A stretch of DNA of 7,919 nt, taken from contig CANJKY010000130.1 in NCBI GenBank assembly GCA_947474875.1, positions 1 to 7,919 of the forward strand, read 5' to 3'. How positions within the stretch are numbered: the stretch's first letter is position 1; every line of letters begins with the position of its first letter. The position numbers and the translations under genes were made by a program. The notes below the pieces were generated by a model. That model worked only from the letters and a program-made list of their open reading frames with translations. It was not told the origin of the DNA and did not search any database. The stretch comes from Gemmataceae bacterium. Its GTDB lineage: Bacteria > Planctomycetota > Planctomycetia > Gemmatales > Gemmataceae. Positions 1 to 6,131 of the stretch are shown in pieces.

Positions 1-1204
1 GCGGGTGGTTCTGAACGGCCTCGCCGCGCTGAAGCCGAAGACCGGCGTCGGCCATCACGTCGCCGACCTGTACGCCGCGCTGTGCTCCCACTTTCAGGAG
101 GACCAGTTTAATCTATACCCAGGGCGGATGATCTCACGCACCGTCGCCCGACTGCGAGCGCAACCGAAGTCCCCTGCTCTTTCGCCGAACCAGCGGTCAA
201 GCGCGGTGAAGCGCGGTTTGCGGTCGGCTGTGGTGGCGGCGGCGAAGGCGGCATCCGGTCTCCACTTCGTCGGGTACACCCGCGCGTTCGGGTTCGACCT
301 GTACCACGAGCCGAACTTCGTGCCCTTCCGCACCCACCTGCCGACGGTGGTGACGGTCCACGACCTGTCGGTGTTGAAGTATCCGCAATGGCATCCGGCC
401 GACCGCGTGCGGCAGCACCAGCGGCACTTTCAGCGGGGTCTAGGCCGATCGCGGCACGTCATCGTGGTGTCCCACGCCGTCCGCCGCGAGTTGATCGACG
501 AACTCGGCTGCCCGCCGGACCGGGTGTCGGTCGTCTACAACGGCGTCGGCCGGCAGTATGTTCTACAGCCGACAGAGGTTGTGTCGAACGTGCGGCGGAA
601 GTACGGTCTGCCGGATCGCTTTTTCCTGTGTGTCGGCACGATCGAGCCGCGGAAGAACCTTGGCACCGTGATCCGGGCGTTCGCCGACCTACCGCCGCAA
701 GTTCGCTTCGATTGTCCGCTTGTGCTGGTCGGCCCCTGGGGCTGGCGGGCGGAAGTAGAACGAAGGCTGTTCGACGAGTTCGGGCAACCCGCCGGCGTGC
801 GACACGTTGGGTACGTGTCGGCTAACGACCTGCCAGCGCTATACTCGGCAGCACGGGTACTGCTGTATCCTTCTCATTACGAAGGGTTTGGGTTCCCGCC
901 GGTGGAAATGCTGGCCTGCGGCGGTGGGGTGATCGCTTCTACCGCTGATGCGGTGAAAGAGGTGTTGGGAGGCCACGGCTGGTATGTCGAGCCGGAGGAC
1001 GTGGCCGGCTGGCGGAATGTGATGGGACGGGTGGCGACGGATGACGATCTACTCAACCGCTTGCGGGTGAAGGGGATCGAGCACGCCGCCCAGTATTCGT
1101 GGGAGCGGGCCGCAGTTGAGACCGTTGCCGTATACCGGAAGGTTCTCGGTCAAACCGTCGAACACATCACGTCTGCACGTCGGCCGGACGTGTTAGCCGC
1201 GTGA
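1..1204 (+). CDS. GT4-type glycosyltransferase, start codon cut by the window edge
   Basis: Retaining GT-B glycosyltransferase that would move a sugar from a nucleotide-sugar donor onto a glycan or lipid acceptor at the cytoplasmic side of the membrane; the acceptor cannot be told. Numbering from the GTG at 5, the N-terminal lobe begins with the GT4-like phrase VLNGLAALKPKTGVG and carries TVVTVHDLS near residue 114. The C-terminal donor lobe has VYNGV (177-181), FFLCVGTIEPRKN (206-218), LVLVGPWGW (239-247) and the E-x7-E motif E293/E301 in HYEGFGFPPVEM. The small-residue turn after it reads GGGVIAS, where many relatives have GxPV. Length, about 400 aa, is normal. The codon before the GTG is CGG and base 1 is g, so the true start is probably an ATG or GTG whose last base is base 1, giving MRVVLNG. 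The stop (1202-1204) lies inside the 3' end of the convergent protease gene. The family call is secure; substrate and pathway are not. Confidence 0.93.
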   Translation, partial: RVVLNGLAALKPKTGVGHHVADLYAALCSHFQEDQFNLYPGRMISRTVARLRAQPKSPALSPNQRSSAVKRGLRSAVVAAAKAASGLHFVGYTRAFGFDLYHEPNFVPFRTHLPTVVTVHDLSVLKYPQWHPADRVRQHQRHFQRGLGRSRHVIVVSHAVRRELIDELGCPPDRVSVVYNGVGRQYVLQPTEVVSNVRRKYGLPDRFFLCVGTIEPRKNLGTVIRAFADLPPQVRFDCPLVLVGPWGWRAEVERRLFDEFGQPAGVRHVGYVSANDLPALYSAARVLLYPSHYEGFGFPPVEMLACGGGVIASTADAVKEVLGGHGWYVEPEDVAGWRNVMGRVATDDDLLNRLRVKGIEHAAQYSWERAAVETVAVYRKVLGQTVEHITSARRPDVLAA

Positions 1205-2209
1205 AAACACGAACAGTGTGGACACCAGGTTGAACAGCCCGTGCGCGATCGCGGCCGGTAGCCAACTCCTCGTGCGTGCGGTCAGATACCCCAGCCCCAA
1301 AGCCAGCACGAACAACGGGATCGGGCTGGGCCACACCGCCGAATGCATAGCGGCGAACAGGGCCGACGACGACCAGATCGCTTGTCCCGTCCGCCTCCCC
1401 GGCCACCGCACCAGAGGTTGAGCCGCCGCAAGGACAGCCACAAACACTAGGGGTATCACCGGTTGACGGGTCACCAGCACGACCACGACTGAGGCCCAAG
1501 CCATCAACAACCACGGTCGGTATCGCCGCCCACCTGCCCACGGGACGAGCAACCCACGAAACGTAAACTCTTCGAGGACGGGCGCGACCACGCACGCCGA
1601 TAACACGAAGAAAACTCCACCGAACCCGTCCCCATCTCGTCCCAGTTTCGACAATTGATGTTCGTCTGGTGTGAACCCCATCTGCCTTGATGCCCAATCA
1701 ACGCCTGCGTTTACGGCGAATGTGGCGATGCCGAACGCAAGAAACACGAGCGTTCCAAAGGCAACGGAACGGGGCAAGTTACGAAGTTCTTGAACCCAAT
1801 CAATTGCTGCCCTGAACGCGTACTTCCTCAACAAGACTGCGACCGCAAGGATGAACGGCAGGGCTAAAGTTTGCACCCACTTCGCTTTGAGAAAGCCCGT
1901 TACGCCCCGTATGTCCTCCTCCGTCGCCGGCGGTGGCAACGCCGGAAAGCCCTGCGGATAAAGGATTTGGAATAGACCGCCGGTGTCGACAATCGGTACT
2001 AAAAATGGAGGTACAAATAGAGCTAGTACGAAAAGCGCGAAGATAGCCGGCCCCGGCCACACGAACCGCGGCGGACGCCACCGCGGGCACAGTGTACCTG
2101 ACTTCGCCCGCACCCACAAGCCACACGCCACAGCGATCGGCACCGCTCCCGCGGCGACCCAGGCCCCGGCGCGGATCATGCCGCCCACGTCCGACGCCGG
2201 GTCGCTCAT
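1193..2209 (-). CDS. CPBP-family intramembrane glutamic endopeptidase (Abi/CAAX-like)
   Basis: Polytopic membrane protein of 338 aa whose C-terminal half carries the three CPBP motifs: EExxxR at E213-E214...R218 (LEEFTFRG), FxxxH at F285...H289 (FAAMH), and HxxxN at H323...N327 (HGLFN). In this family these residues form the active site of a Rce1-like glutamyl protease in the membrane. Hydrophobic segments lie near residues 14-32, 50-72, 112-127, 147-166, 198-212, 233-247, 250-264 and 297-311. The region between the second and third (about 76-110) is a proline-rich, probably extracytoplasmic loop. The ATG at 2209 is chosen because a GGAG (2223-2220) lies 10 bases upstream, across the stop of the preceding gene. 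That gene ends 7 bases before, suggesting co-transcription. The 3' end overlaps the convergent glycosyltransferase by 12 bases. The substrate is unknown; family members act in prenyl-protein processing, bacteriocin self-immunity or signalling, and nothing here chooses among them. Confidence 0.92.
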   Translation of the reverse strand: MSDPASDVGGMIRAGAWVAAGAVPIAVACGLWVRAKSGTLCPRWRPPRFVWPGPAIFALFVLALFVPPFLVPIVDTGGLFQILYPQGFPALPPPATEEDIRGVTGFLKAKWVQTLALPFILAVAVLLRKYAFRAAIDWVQELRNLPRSVAFGTLVFLAFGIATFAVNAGVDWASRQMGFTPDEHQLSKLGRDGDGFGGVFFVLSACVVAPVLEEFTFRGLLVPWAGGRRYRPWLLMAWASVVVVLVTRQPVIPLVFVAVLAAAQPLVRWPGRRTGQAIWSSSALFAAMHSAVWPSPIPLFVLALGLGYLTARTRSWLPAAIAHGLFNLVSTLFVFSRG

Positions 2210-2216
2210 CGCCGCA

Positions 2217-3083
2217 TCACTCCGCTACTACCGGATTCTTCAGCACACCGATGTTTTGAATCTCCACTTCGGTCACATCCCCCGGCTTGAGCAGCACTTG
2301 CGGGTTCCGCGAGATGCCAACGCCGGGCGGGGTGCCGGTGAAGATCAGATCGCCGGGTTCGAGCGTGACCACCTGCGAGATGAACCACAGGATGTGCGGC
2401 ACCTGGAAGATGAACTGGTTGGTGTTCGAGTTCTGCATGGTGGTGCCGTTCAGCCGCAACTGCACCTGGAGCGAGTGCGGGTCGGTCAGTTCGTCGGCAG
2501 TCACCAGCACCGGCCCAGTCGGGGCGAACGTGTCGAACGTCTTGCCCACCGTCCACTGCTTCTCCGCCCCGCGGAACTGCCAGTCGCGGGCGGACACGTC
2601 GTGCCCGCAGGTGTACCCGCCGACGTAAGCCATTGCCGATTTGTCGTTTGGGATGTGCTTCCCACGCTTGCCGATCACGATCACCAACTCGGCCTCGTAG
2701 TCCACCTTCTGGGCCACCTTCGGCAGCTTGATCGGGTCGCCGGGTCCGATCAGCGTGTTGTTGTACTTGGCGAAGATGACTGGCTCCGTCGGGATCTCCT
2801 TGCCCCCTTCTTTCGCGTGGTCGGCGTAGTTCAGCCCGACGCACAGGATTTTGCCCGCGTCCGGCACCGGCGGGAGCAGTTTCACCGCGTTCGCGGCGTA
2901 CCGCATGGCGGTCGGCGACTTCCCTACCTCCGCCGCGATCTTGTGGATTTCGGGCGACGCGGCGAGTAGCAGCTTCACCGACGCGGGTAACCCCGGGTCG
3001 GTGGCGTGTAGGTCGATGTACTGGTCGCCGGCGGCGAGACACGCCCGCGGGCCTTGGGGGGTGAGGACGGTCGCCAGTCGCAT
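2217..3083 (-). CDS. Fumarylacetoacetate hydrolase (FAH)-family protein
   Basis: Soluble metal-dependent enzyme of 288 aa that would cleave or isomerise a 2,4-diketo or acylpyruvate-type acid, as in aromatic catabolism. A short N-terminal domain (1-72) precedes the FAH fold, which opens with ILCVGLNYADHAKE (79-92). Metal ligands are visible as E130 and E132 in DYEAELVIVIGK and D162 in HDVSARDWQ. Further family motifs are GKTFDTFAPTGP (180-191, with K182) and IFTGTPPGVG (247-256). Length and motif order match 2-hydroxyhepta-2,4-diene-1,7-dioate isomerase or acylpyruvase-like members; the exact substrate is not deducible. The reading frame stays open far upstream, but that extension is antisense tRNA and recombinase sequence. 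The ATG at 3083 has GGAG (3093-3090) 6 bases before it and gives the normal N-terminus MRLATVLTP. The gene leads into the CPBP protease gene 7 bases downstream; no functional link between the two is apparent. Confidence 0.94.
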   Translation of the reverse strand: MRLATVLTPQGPRACLAAGDQYIDLHATDPGLPASVKLLLAASPEIHKIAAEVGKSPTAMRYAANAVKLLPPVPDAGKILCVGLNYADHAKEGGKEIPTEPVIFAKYNNTLIGPGDPIKLPKVAQKVDYEAELVIVIGKRGKHIPNDKSAMAYVGGYTCGHDVSARDWQFRGAEKQWTVGKTFDTFAPTGPVLVTADELTDPHSLQVQLRLNGTTMQNSNTNQFIFQVPHILWFISQVVTLEPGDLIFTGTPPGVGISRNPQVLLKPGDVTEVEIQNIGVLKNPVVAE

Positions 3084-3089
3084 AGCCGA

Positions 3090-3093
3090 CTCC
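3090..3093 (-). promoter_or_regulatory. Ribosome binding site deciding the FAH-family start
   Basis: The minus strand reads GGAG followed by six bases and then the ATG at 3083. It supports this start over the much longer open frame that continues through the tRNA. Confidence 0.7.
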
Positions 3094-3129
3094 GGGGTTC
3101 GGGCCAGAGCGGGTATTGAATGACCGGCC

Positions 3130-3158
3130 TTGCCTTCAGACCAGATGGGGTCTATAAA
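3130..3158 (+). promoter_or_regulatory. Sigma-70-like promoter of the tRNA-Asn gene
   Basis: A TTGCCT -35 box (3130-3135) and a TATAAA -10 box (3153-3158) are separated by exactly 17 bases. The -10 box ends 11 bases before the mature tRNA 5' end, so transcription would start around 3165 with a very short leader. Spacing and position fit a housekeeping promoter; no other promoter this good was seen in the window. Confidence 0.72.
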
Positions 3159-3169
3159 CCGTGGTGTGA

Positions 3170-3241
3170 TCCCCTGTAGCTCAGCGGTAGAGCAGCCGGC
3201 TGTTAACCGGCGGGTCGAAGGTTCGAATCCTTCCGGGGGAG
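3170..3241 (+). tRNA. tRNA-Asn (anticodon GTT)
   Basis: The full cloverleaf can be folded by eye. The acceptor stem pairs TCCCCTG (3170-3176) with CGGGGGA (3234-3240), including one T-G pair. The D stem is GCTC/GAGC, the anticodon stem GCCGG/CCGGC holds the loop CTGTTAA with anticodon GTT, and the T stem GAAGG/CCTTC holds TTCGAAT. The discriminator base is G3241, as usual for tRNA-Asn. CCA is not encoded. The gene is intact although a mobile element adjoins its 3' end, as expected when integration restores the tRNA. The antisense strand of this gene supplies the last codons and the stop of the neighbouring recombinase frame. Confidence 0.96.
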
Positions 3242-4947
3242 CTTTCTGGACGGTTGTGCGAACCAAGCCGTCCAGGGTTAACAACGACGGAGCCGTTCTC
3301 GCTTGCGGGGGCTGCTCCGTTTGTCGTTTCGGGGCCGGGAGTTGAGTCGTCCGGGCCGCTGTCGCGGCCGAAATCGAACCCCCGGTCGGGCCGCACCTCC
3401 GGGAACAGCCGCATGGCGTAGGAGCCGGTTCGCGTCTCCGGGTCGATCTGGCCCAGTTCGACCACCTCGATGTAGTGCTGGAGGATCTGCATCCGCTCCT
3501 CGGGCGTGGCGGACGCCAGCAACTCCCCGATGTCCTGCCAGGTTTCCAGAAAGGACCGAGCGTCGTCGCTGACCCGCTCGACGGGAGCCTGCCGCCGGGC
3601 GATGTCGGACAGGTTCTTCTTGATCTGCCCCTCTTCCTCTTCCAGCCGTTCGAGTTCCGCCTGGACGCTGGCAAGCCCCCTCGCCCCGAGGGTCTTCAGC
3701 ACATCGACCAACCGGCCGATGTCGGCCCGGACCTGAGTCAACCGTCGGCGGGCGAGGTCTTCTTCATCCCGCAAGCGCACCGCCTCGCCGCCGAGGCAGG
3801 CGAGCGCTTCCTGCACGATGCGGTCGCGGGCTTCGACCTGCCGGCCGATGTCCCGGATGCGGCCGATCATCGCGTCTTCGAGGGCTACCGCCGGGATGCG
3901 GGACGAGCCGCAGCCGTACTTCCCCCCCTCGTGCTGCTGGCGGGTGCAGACGTAGTAGTAGTTCACGTCCGTGCGGCCGTGGGCCGACGCCCCGACCATG
4001 TGCGCCCCGCACTGGCACCGCAGCAACCCCGAGAGCAGGTAGACGCGCCCCTTGGGCTTTTTCAGGTTCATGCGGCGGACGGTCGTTTTGCCGATCACGA
4101 GTTGCACCCGGTCGAACTGCTGGCGGCTGATGATCGGGTCGTGGCAGTCCTCGCGGACGGCCTCGCCCCACCGCACCTGGCCCAGGTAGATCGGGTTGCG
4201 GAGGATGCCGATGACCTTCTGCTTGACGAAGCGGTTGCCGCCCCGCTGCTTGTCCGTGCGGGTGCGGTAGGCCGGGTAGCGGACGCCGAGGTCGTTCAGC
4301 CGCCGGGTCACCGCCCCGGCCGAGCCGAGTTCCTCGAACAGGTCGAAGATGCGGCGGACGATTTCGGCCCCCTCCGGGTCGATCTCCAGCTTGCCCCGGT
4401 CGTCGGGCTTGGAGCGGTAGCCGAGGACGTGGCCGCCGTTCCACAGCCCCCGGTCGGCCCGGTCCCGCATGATCGAGAACGTCCGCTCGGCGGTCATCTT
4501 CCGCTCAAGCTGGGCGAAGACCATGATGAGCTGGACCATCGCCTCGCCGGTCGGCATCGACGTGTCGAACTTTTCCCGCAGCGAGATGACGTTCACGTCG
4601 TGTTCGGCGAACAACGCCCACAGGTCCACGAAGTCCTTGAGGCTCCTCGTGATCCGGTCGAGCTTGAAGCAGATGACCAGGTCGATCCGGCCGGCGGCGA
4701 TGTCCCGCTTGAGCCGCTGGAGCTGCGGCCGGTTCTGGTCCTTGGCACTCTTGCCGGCATCGACGTAGAACTCCAGCGACTCGACCTGAAGGTTCTCGCG
4801 GCGCTTGCGGAACTCGACTTCCTGTTCGATTTCGTGCTGCTGGGCGACGAGGCTGTCGCCTTCGGTGGCCTGACGCTGCGACGAGACGCGGACGTACCCG
4901 GCGATCCGCAGGGGCCGATCTTCCTTTTTGACCTTCGATGCCCGCAT
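3181..4947 (-). CDS. Large serine recombinase (integrase) running into tRNA-Asn
   Basis: Site-specific recombinase of 588 aa that would cut and rejoin the element at its attachment sites through a 5'-phosphoserine link. The resolvase-type catalytic domain (about 14-165) has YVRVSSQRQ with the likely nucleophile S22, the FKLDRITRS motif (94-102) and the helix FAQLERKMTAERT (144-156). A Recombinase domain follows (about 170-290), with a zinc beta-ribbon at C311, C313, C334 and C346, then a charged coiled coil (about 385-455) typical of large serine integrases. The ATG at 4947 has GGGTGA (4957-4952) four bases upstream. The frame has no stop inside the element: residues 570-588 and the TGA come from the antisense strand of tRNA-Asn. 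The stretch after about residue 525 is low in complexity and is probably not part of the fold, so the junction tail may be functionally neutral. It would be the last gene of the unit that starts at 6021. Confidence 0.93.
   Translation of the reverse strand: MRASKVKKEDRPLRIAGYVRVSSQRQATEGDSLVAQQHEIEQEVEFRKRRENLQVESLEFYVDAGKSAKDQNRPQLQRLKRDIAAGRIDLVICFKLDRITRSLKDFVDLWALFAEHDVNVISLREKFDTSMPTGEAMVQLIMVFAQLERKMTAERTFSIMRDRADRGLWNGGHVLGYRSKPDDRGKLEIDPEGAEIVRRIFDLFEELGSAGAVTRRLNDLGVRYPAYRTRTDKQRGGNRFVKQKVIGILRNPIYLGQVRWGEAVREDCHDPIISRQQFDRVQLVIGKTTVRRMNLKKPKGRVYLLSGLLRCQCGAHMVGASAHGRTDVNYYYVCTRQQHEGGKYGCGSSRIPAVALEDAMIGRIRDIGRQVEARDRIVQEALACLGGEAVRLRDEEDLARRRLTQVRADIGRLVDVLKTLGARGLASVQAELERLEEEEGQIKKNLSDIARRQAPVERVSDDARSFLETWQDIGELLASATPEERMQILQHYIEVVELGQIDPETRTGSYAMRLFPEVRPDRGFDFGRDSGPDDSTPGPETTNGAAPASENGSVVVNPGRLGSHNRPESSPGRIRTFDPPVNSRLLYR
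3222..3241. other. Candidate attachment-site core (3' end of tRNA-Asn)
   Basis: Inferred site where the element joined the chromosome. The recombinase gene abuts the tRNA with its 3' end pointing into it, and the unbroken frame crosses from element to tRNA. The T loop, T stem and 3' acceptor strand are the part of tRNA genes usually duplicated at such junctions. No second copy of this block was seen elsewhere in the window, so the other end of the element should lie beyond 7919. Exact core bases cannot be fixed from one junction. Confidence 0.4.
3246..3275. terminator. Inverted repeat just after the tRNA; terminator or recombinase-binding dyad
   Basis: CTGGACGG (3246-3253) pairs perfectly with CCGTCCAG (3268-3275) around a 14-base loop. 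It begins four bases after the tRNA. It could end the tRNA transcript, although no run of T follows, or it could be part of an imperfectly palindromic attachment arm bound by the serine recombinase. The structure is plain in the sequence; the role is undecided. Confidence 0.4.
3283..3328 (+). terminator. Second stem-loop downstream of tRNA-Asn
   Basis: ACGGAGC (3287-3293) pairs with GCTCCGT (3314-3320). The stem is extended by AACG (3283-3286) with CGTT (3325-3328) across a four-base bulge. The 3' side is T-rich, with TTTGTCGTTTC directly after the main stem. It could act as a backup terminator for the tRNA and insulate it from the opposing element transcript. It lies within the C-terminal tail of the recombinase frame. 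Confidence 0.35.
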
Positions 4948-4996
4948 CGGATCACCCGACTTTCCAAGGGGAAATTGCTCGCAAGGCGCACTTGAT

Positions 4997-5025
4997 ATTG
5001 TACGAAATCAGGCTTTTCGCGCCAT
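4997..5025 (-). promoter_or_regulatory. Weak candidate promoter for the recombinase gene
   Basis: The minus strand has TACAAT (5002-4997) as a possible -10 box in an AT-rich pocket that is unusual for this region. A poor -35 match, ATGGCG (5025-5020), lies 17 bases upstream. The 60-base gap before the recombinase also holds the small palindrome TTGCTCGCAA (4975-4984). This could allow recombinase expression separately from the upstream genes, but the -35 is weak and read-through is equally plausible. Confidence 0.25.
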
Positions 5026-5253
5026 GTCGGTTCGCACCAGACGGGCGAGGACGCCGGCGATGAGTCGCAGGCGGCTGGCGGCGCGGACTTCGGGGGCGGA
5101 CGCGGCCAGCGGGTGGTGTTCGTTCGGCGGCAGGGAATCGTCCAGTTGCAGGGCCGCATTGACGGGGAGCCGGCCACGACGTTTCGGTACGGCCGGAGTC
5201 GGCTGACCGCGTGCCCTGGCCTTTCTGCTCTCAGGTGGGTTCTCGTTGCTCAT
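5008..5253 (-). CDS. Hypothetical basic protein, 81 aa, upstream of the recombinase
   Basis: I do not recognise this protein. The N-terminal third is rich in Arg, Lys and Pro (KARARGQ at 11-17 and PKRRGRLP at 23-30) and looks disordered and able to bind nucleic acid. The C-terminal part (about 54-80) can form an amphipathic helix, RAASRLRLIAGVLARLVRT. There is no membrane segment or signal peptide. The ATG at 5253 is preferred over a GTG at 5283. Its start overlaps the end of the helix-turn-helix gene by 23 bases and the ribosome site is weak, suggesting translational coupling. The recombinase begins 60 bases downstream. Position between an excisionase-like gene and the integrase suggests an accessory role in recombination or its control, but that is inference only. 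Confidence 0.6.
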   Translation of the reverse strand: MSNENPPESRKARARGQPTPAVPKRRGRLPVNAALQLDDSLPPNEHHPLAASAPEVRAASRLRLIAGVLARLVRTDMARKA

Positions 5254-5569
5254 GATGATTGCTCGCGTTATCGACCATCGCACGGCAAAGGCCGTGACGT
5301 GAAGTAGTCACTTGACGGGGCAACAAGCCCTCGCGCTGGAATCGCTGCAACTCCGCGTGGGAGATGGCCCAGGCCGGGTGAGCGCCCCGGCCGCTGGTCT
5401 TCTTGCGGGCGACGACCCGCCCCAGGCGGCACCACTCGCGGCAGGTAAAGGCCGACCGGCCGACGAGGCGGGCGAACTGCTCGACCGAGTACCACTCTCG
5501 CGGCTGGTCGCGGTCCAGAAGGGCCGCGACCATCGCCTCGATCCGCTCCAGGCGTTCCTCGACGGTCAT
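5231..5569 (-). CDS. Excisionase-like helix-turn-helix DNA-binding protein
   Basis: Small protein of 112 aa. A charged N-terminal helix (2-20, VEERLERIEAMVAALLDRD), likely a dimerising coiled coil, precedes a MerR/excisionase-type winged helix-turn-helix at about 26-80. This has WYSVEQFARLVGRS, CREWCRLGRVVARKK, and the closing W67-A-I-S-H-A-E-L-Q-R-F, the usual layout of the HTH_17/excisionase family. Such proteins bind attachment-site arms to favour excision, or repress the integrase operon. The start at 5569 is chosen because its ATG overlaps the stop of the preceding gene as ATGA (5569-5566), and because the residues before it in the longer frame look unstructured. After residue 85 the tail is polar and may be disordered. 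Its place in one cluster with the recombinase supports a recombination directionality factor. The fold call is good; the role is inferred. Confidence 0.8.
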   Translation of the reverse strand: MTVEERLERIEAMVAALLDRDQPREWYSVEQFARLVGRSAFTCREWCRLGRVVARKKTSGRGAHPAWAISHAELQRFQREGLLPRQVTTSRHGLCRAMVDNASNHHEQREPT

Positions 5570-6021
5570 GGCATGCCCCCTTGCTCGGGCAATGACTCCG
5601 CTTCGTCCTCCCACACCCCGGACGCGGTCCAGACCGGGACTTTCACTTTGCCGAAGAACATGCCGTGGATCACCCCGTTCACGGCAGCTTCGAGCCGGTC
5701 ACGCGCGGCCGGAGCCAGCGACGGGATGACGCCGAGGAAATGCAGTTCCGCTTCGCGCAGCGCGGCGTCTTCCTCGTTCCAGCCTTTCCAGTTGACCCGT
5801 TTCCGAGCCTTTTCGATGAGGGCGCGGGTGGACGATTTGCGTGGCGGCTCGGTGTGTTGCACTTCCGCCTGGCTGCGGGGGGCATGGTTCACCACATGCA
5901 CGATGTGCCGGGGAGTCGGTTCCAAACCGCATTGCCGGAGCACCACGCACGCGTGCCGGACGCTTGCCGCGCAGAGGCCGTAGAACAGGTCGAGTTCAGG
6001 GGTGGTTTGTAGCGTTGTCAT
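5566..6021 (-). CDS. Unrecognised 151-aa protein leading the recombinase unit
   Basis: I do not recognise a family. The sequence is soluble and looks mainly helical. The N-terminal part (8-46) is hydrophobic-helical with Cys and His (LFYGLCAASVRHACVVLRQC and HIVHVVNH). A basic stretch follows (61-80, with RALIEKARKRVNWKGW), then an acidic amphipathic helix (81-97) and LAPAARDRLEAAVNGVIHGM (102-121). The C-terminus is acidic. The ATG at 6021 has GGAG (6031-6028) six bases upstream; an alternative GTG at 6054 lacks such support. Its stop overlaps the start of the helix-turn-helix gene as ATGA, so the two are probably made together. It may be a partner or regulator of the recombination module, but nothing in the sequence shows a catalytic motif. 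Confidence 0.72.
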   Translation of the reverse strand: MTTLQTTPELDLFYGLCAASVRHACVVLRQCGLEPTPRHIVHVVNHAPRSQAEVQHTEPPRKSSTRALIEKARKRVNWKGWNEEDAALREAELHFLGVIPSLAPAARDRLEAAVNGVIHGMFFGKVKVPVWTASGVWEDEAESLPEQGGMP

Positions 6022-6091
6022 GGCTGGCTCCGGTTCGGCGTGTTTCGGGTTCACTCGTCAGGTCACAGGCAGTCTGGCTACCCGCGGAGAA

Positions 6092-6120
6092 GCAGGCGAG
6101 CGGTGAACCCGCCCGCCTGC
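6092..6120 (-). terminator. Strong hairpin between the small-protein cassette and the recombinase unit
   Basis: GCAGGCG (6092-6098) pairs with CGCCTGC (6114-6120). After a single A-C mismatch, GCGG (6100-6103) pairs with CCGC (6109-6112) around a five-base loop. On the minus strand it begins 11 bases after the stop of the 83-aa gene and is followed by TTCTCC, with only a few T. It is well placed to end or attenuate transcription from the upstream cassette, dividing the element genes into two units. The short T tract makes this tentative. Confidence 0.45.
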
Positions 6121-6131
6121 CTATTGAGGGA

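Noticed and set aside
1167..1697. Alternative minus-strand frame inside the CPBP gene
   Set aside because: It lies entirely over the protease and the end of the glycosyltransferase, with no motif; the protease frame carries all catalytic motifs.
1983..2969. Plus-strand 328-aa frame opposite the CPBP and FAH-family genes
   Set aside because: It spans two real minus-strand genes and their junction and reads as Arg/His/Val-rich low-complexity sequence, typical of an antisense shadow.
3130..3345. Plus-strand 71-aa frame across the tRNA
   Set aside because: Its middle is a translation of the tRNA-Asn gene itself, a common artefact; no ribosome site and no protein character.
3084..3674. N-terminal extension of the FAH-family frame up to 3674
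   Set aside because: It is antisense tRNA plus an alternative frame of the recombinase. The ATG at 3083 has its own ribosome site and gives the normal family N-terminus.
3475..4995. Long plus-strand frame (506 aa) opposite the recombinase
   Set aside because: It is the antisense shadow of a clearly real recombinase in high-GC DNA. Its composition follows third-position GC bias and shows no domain.
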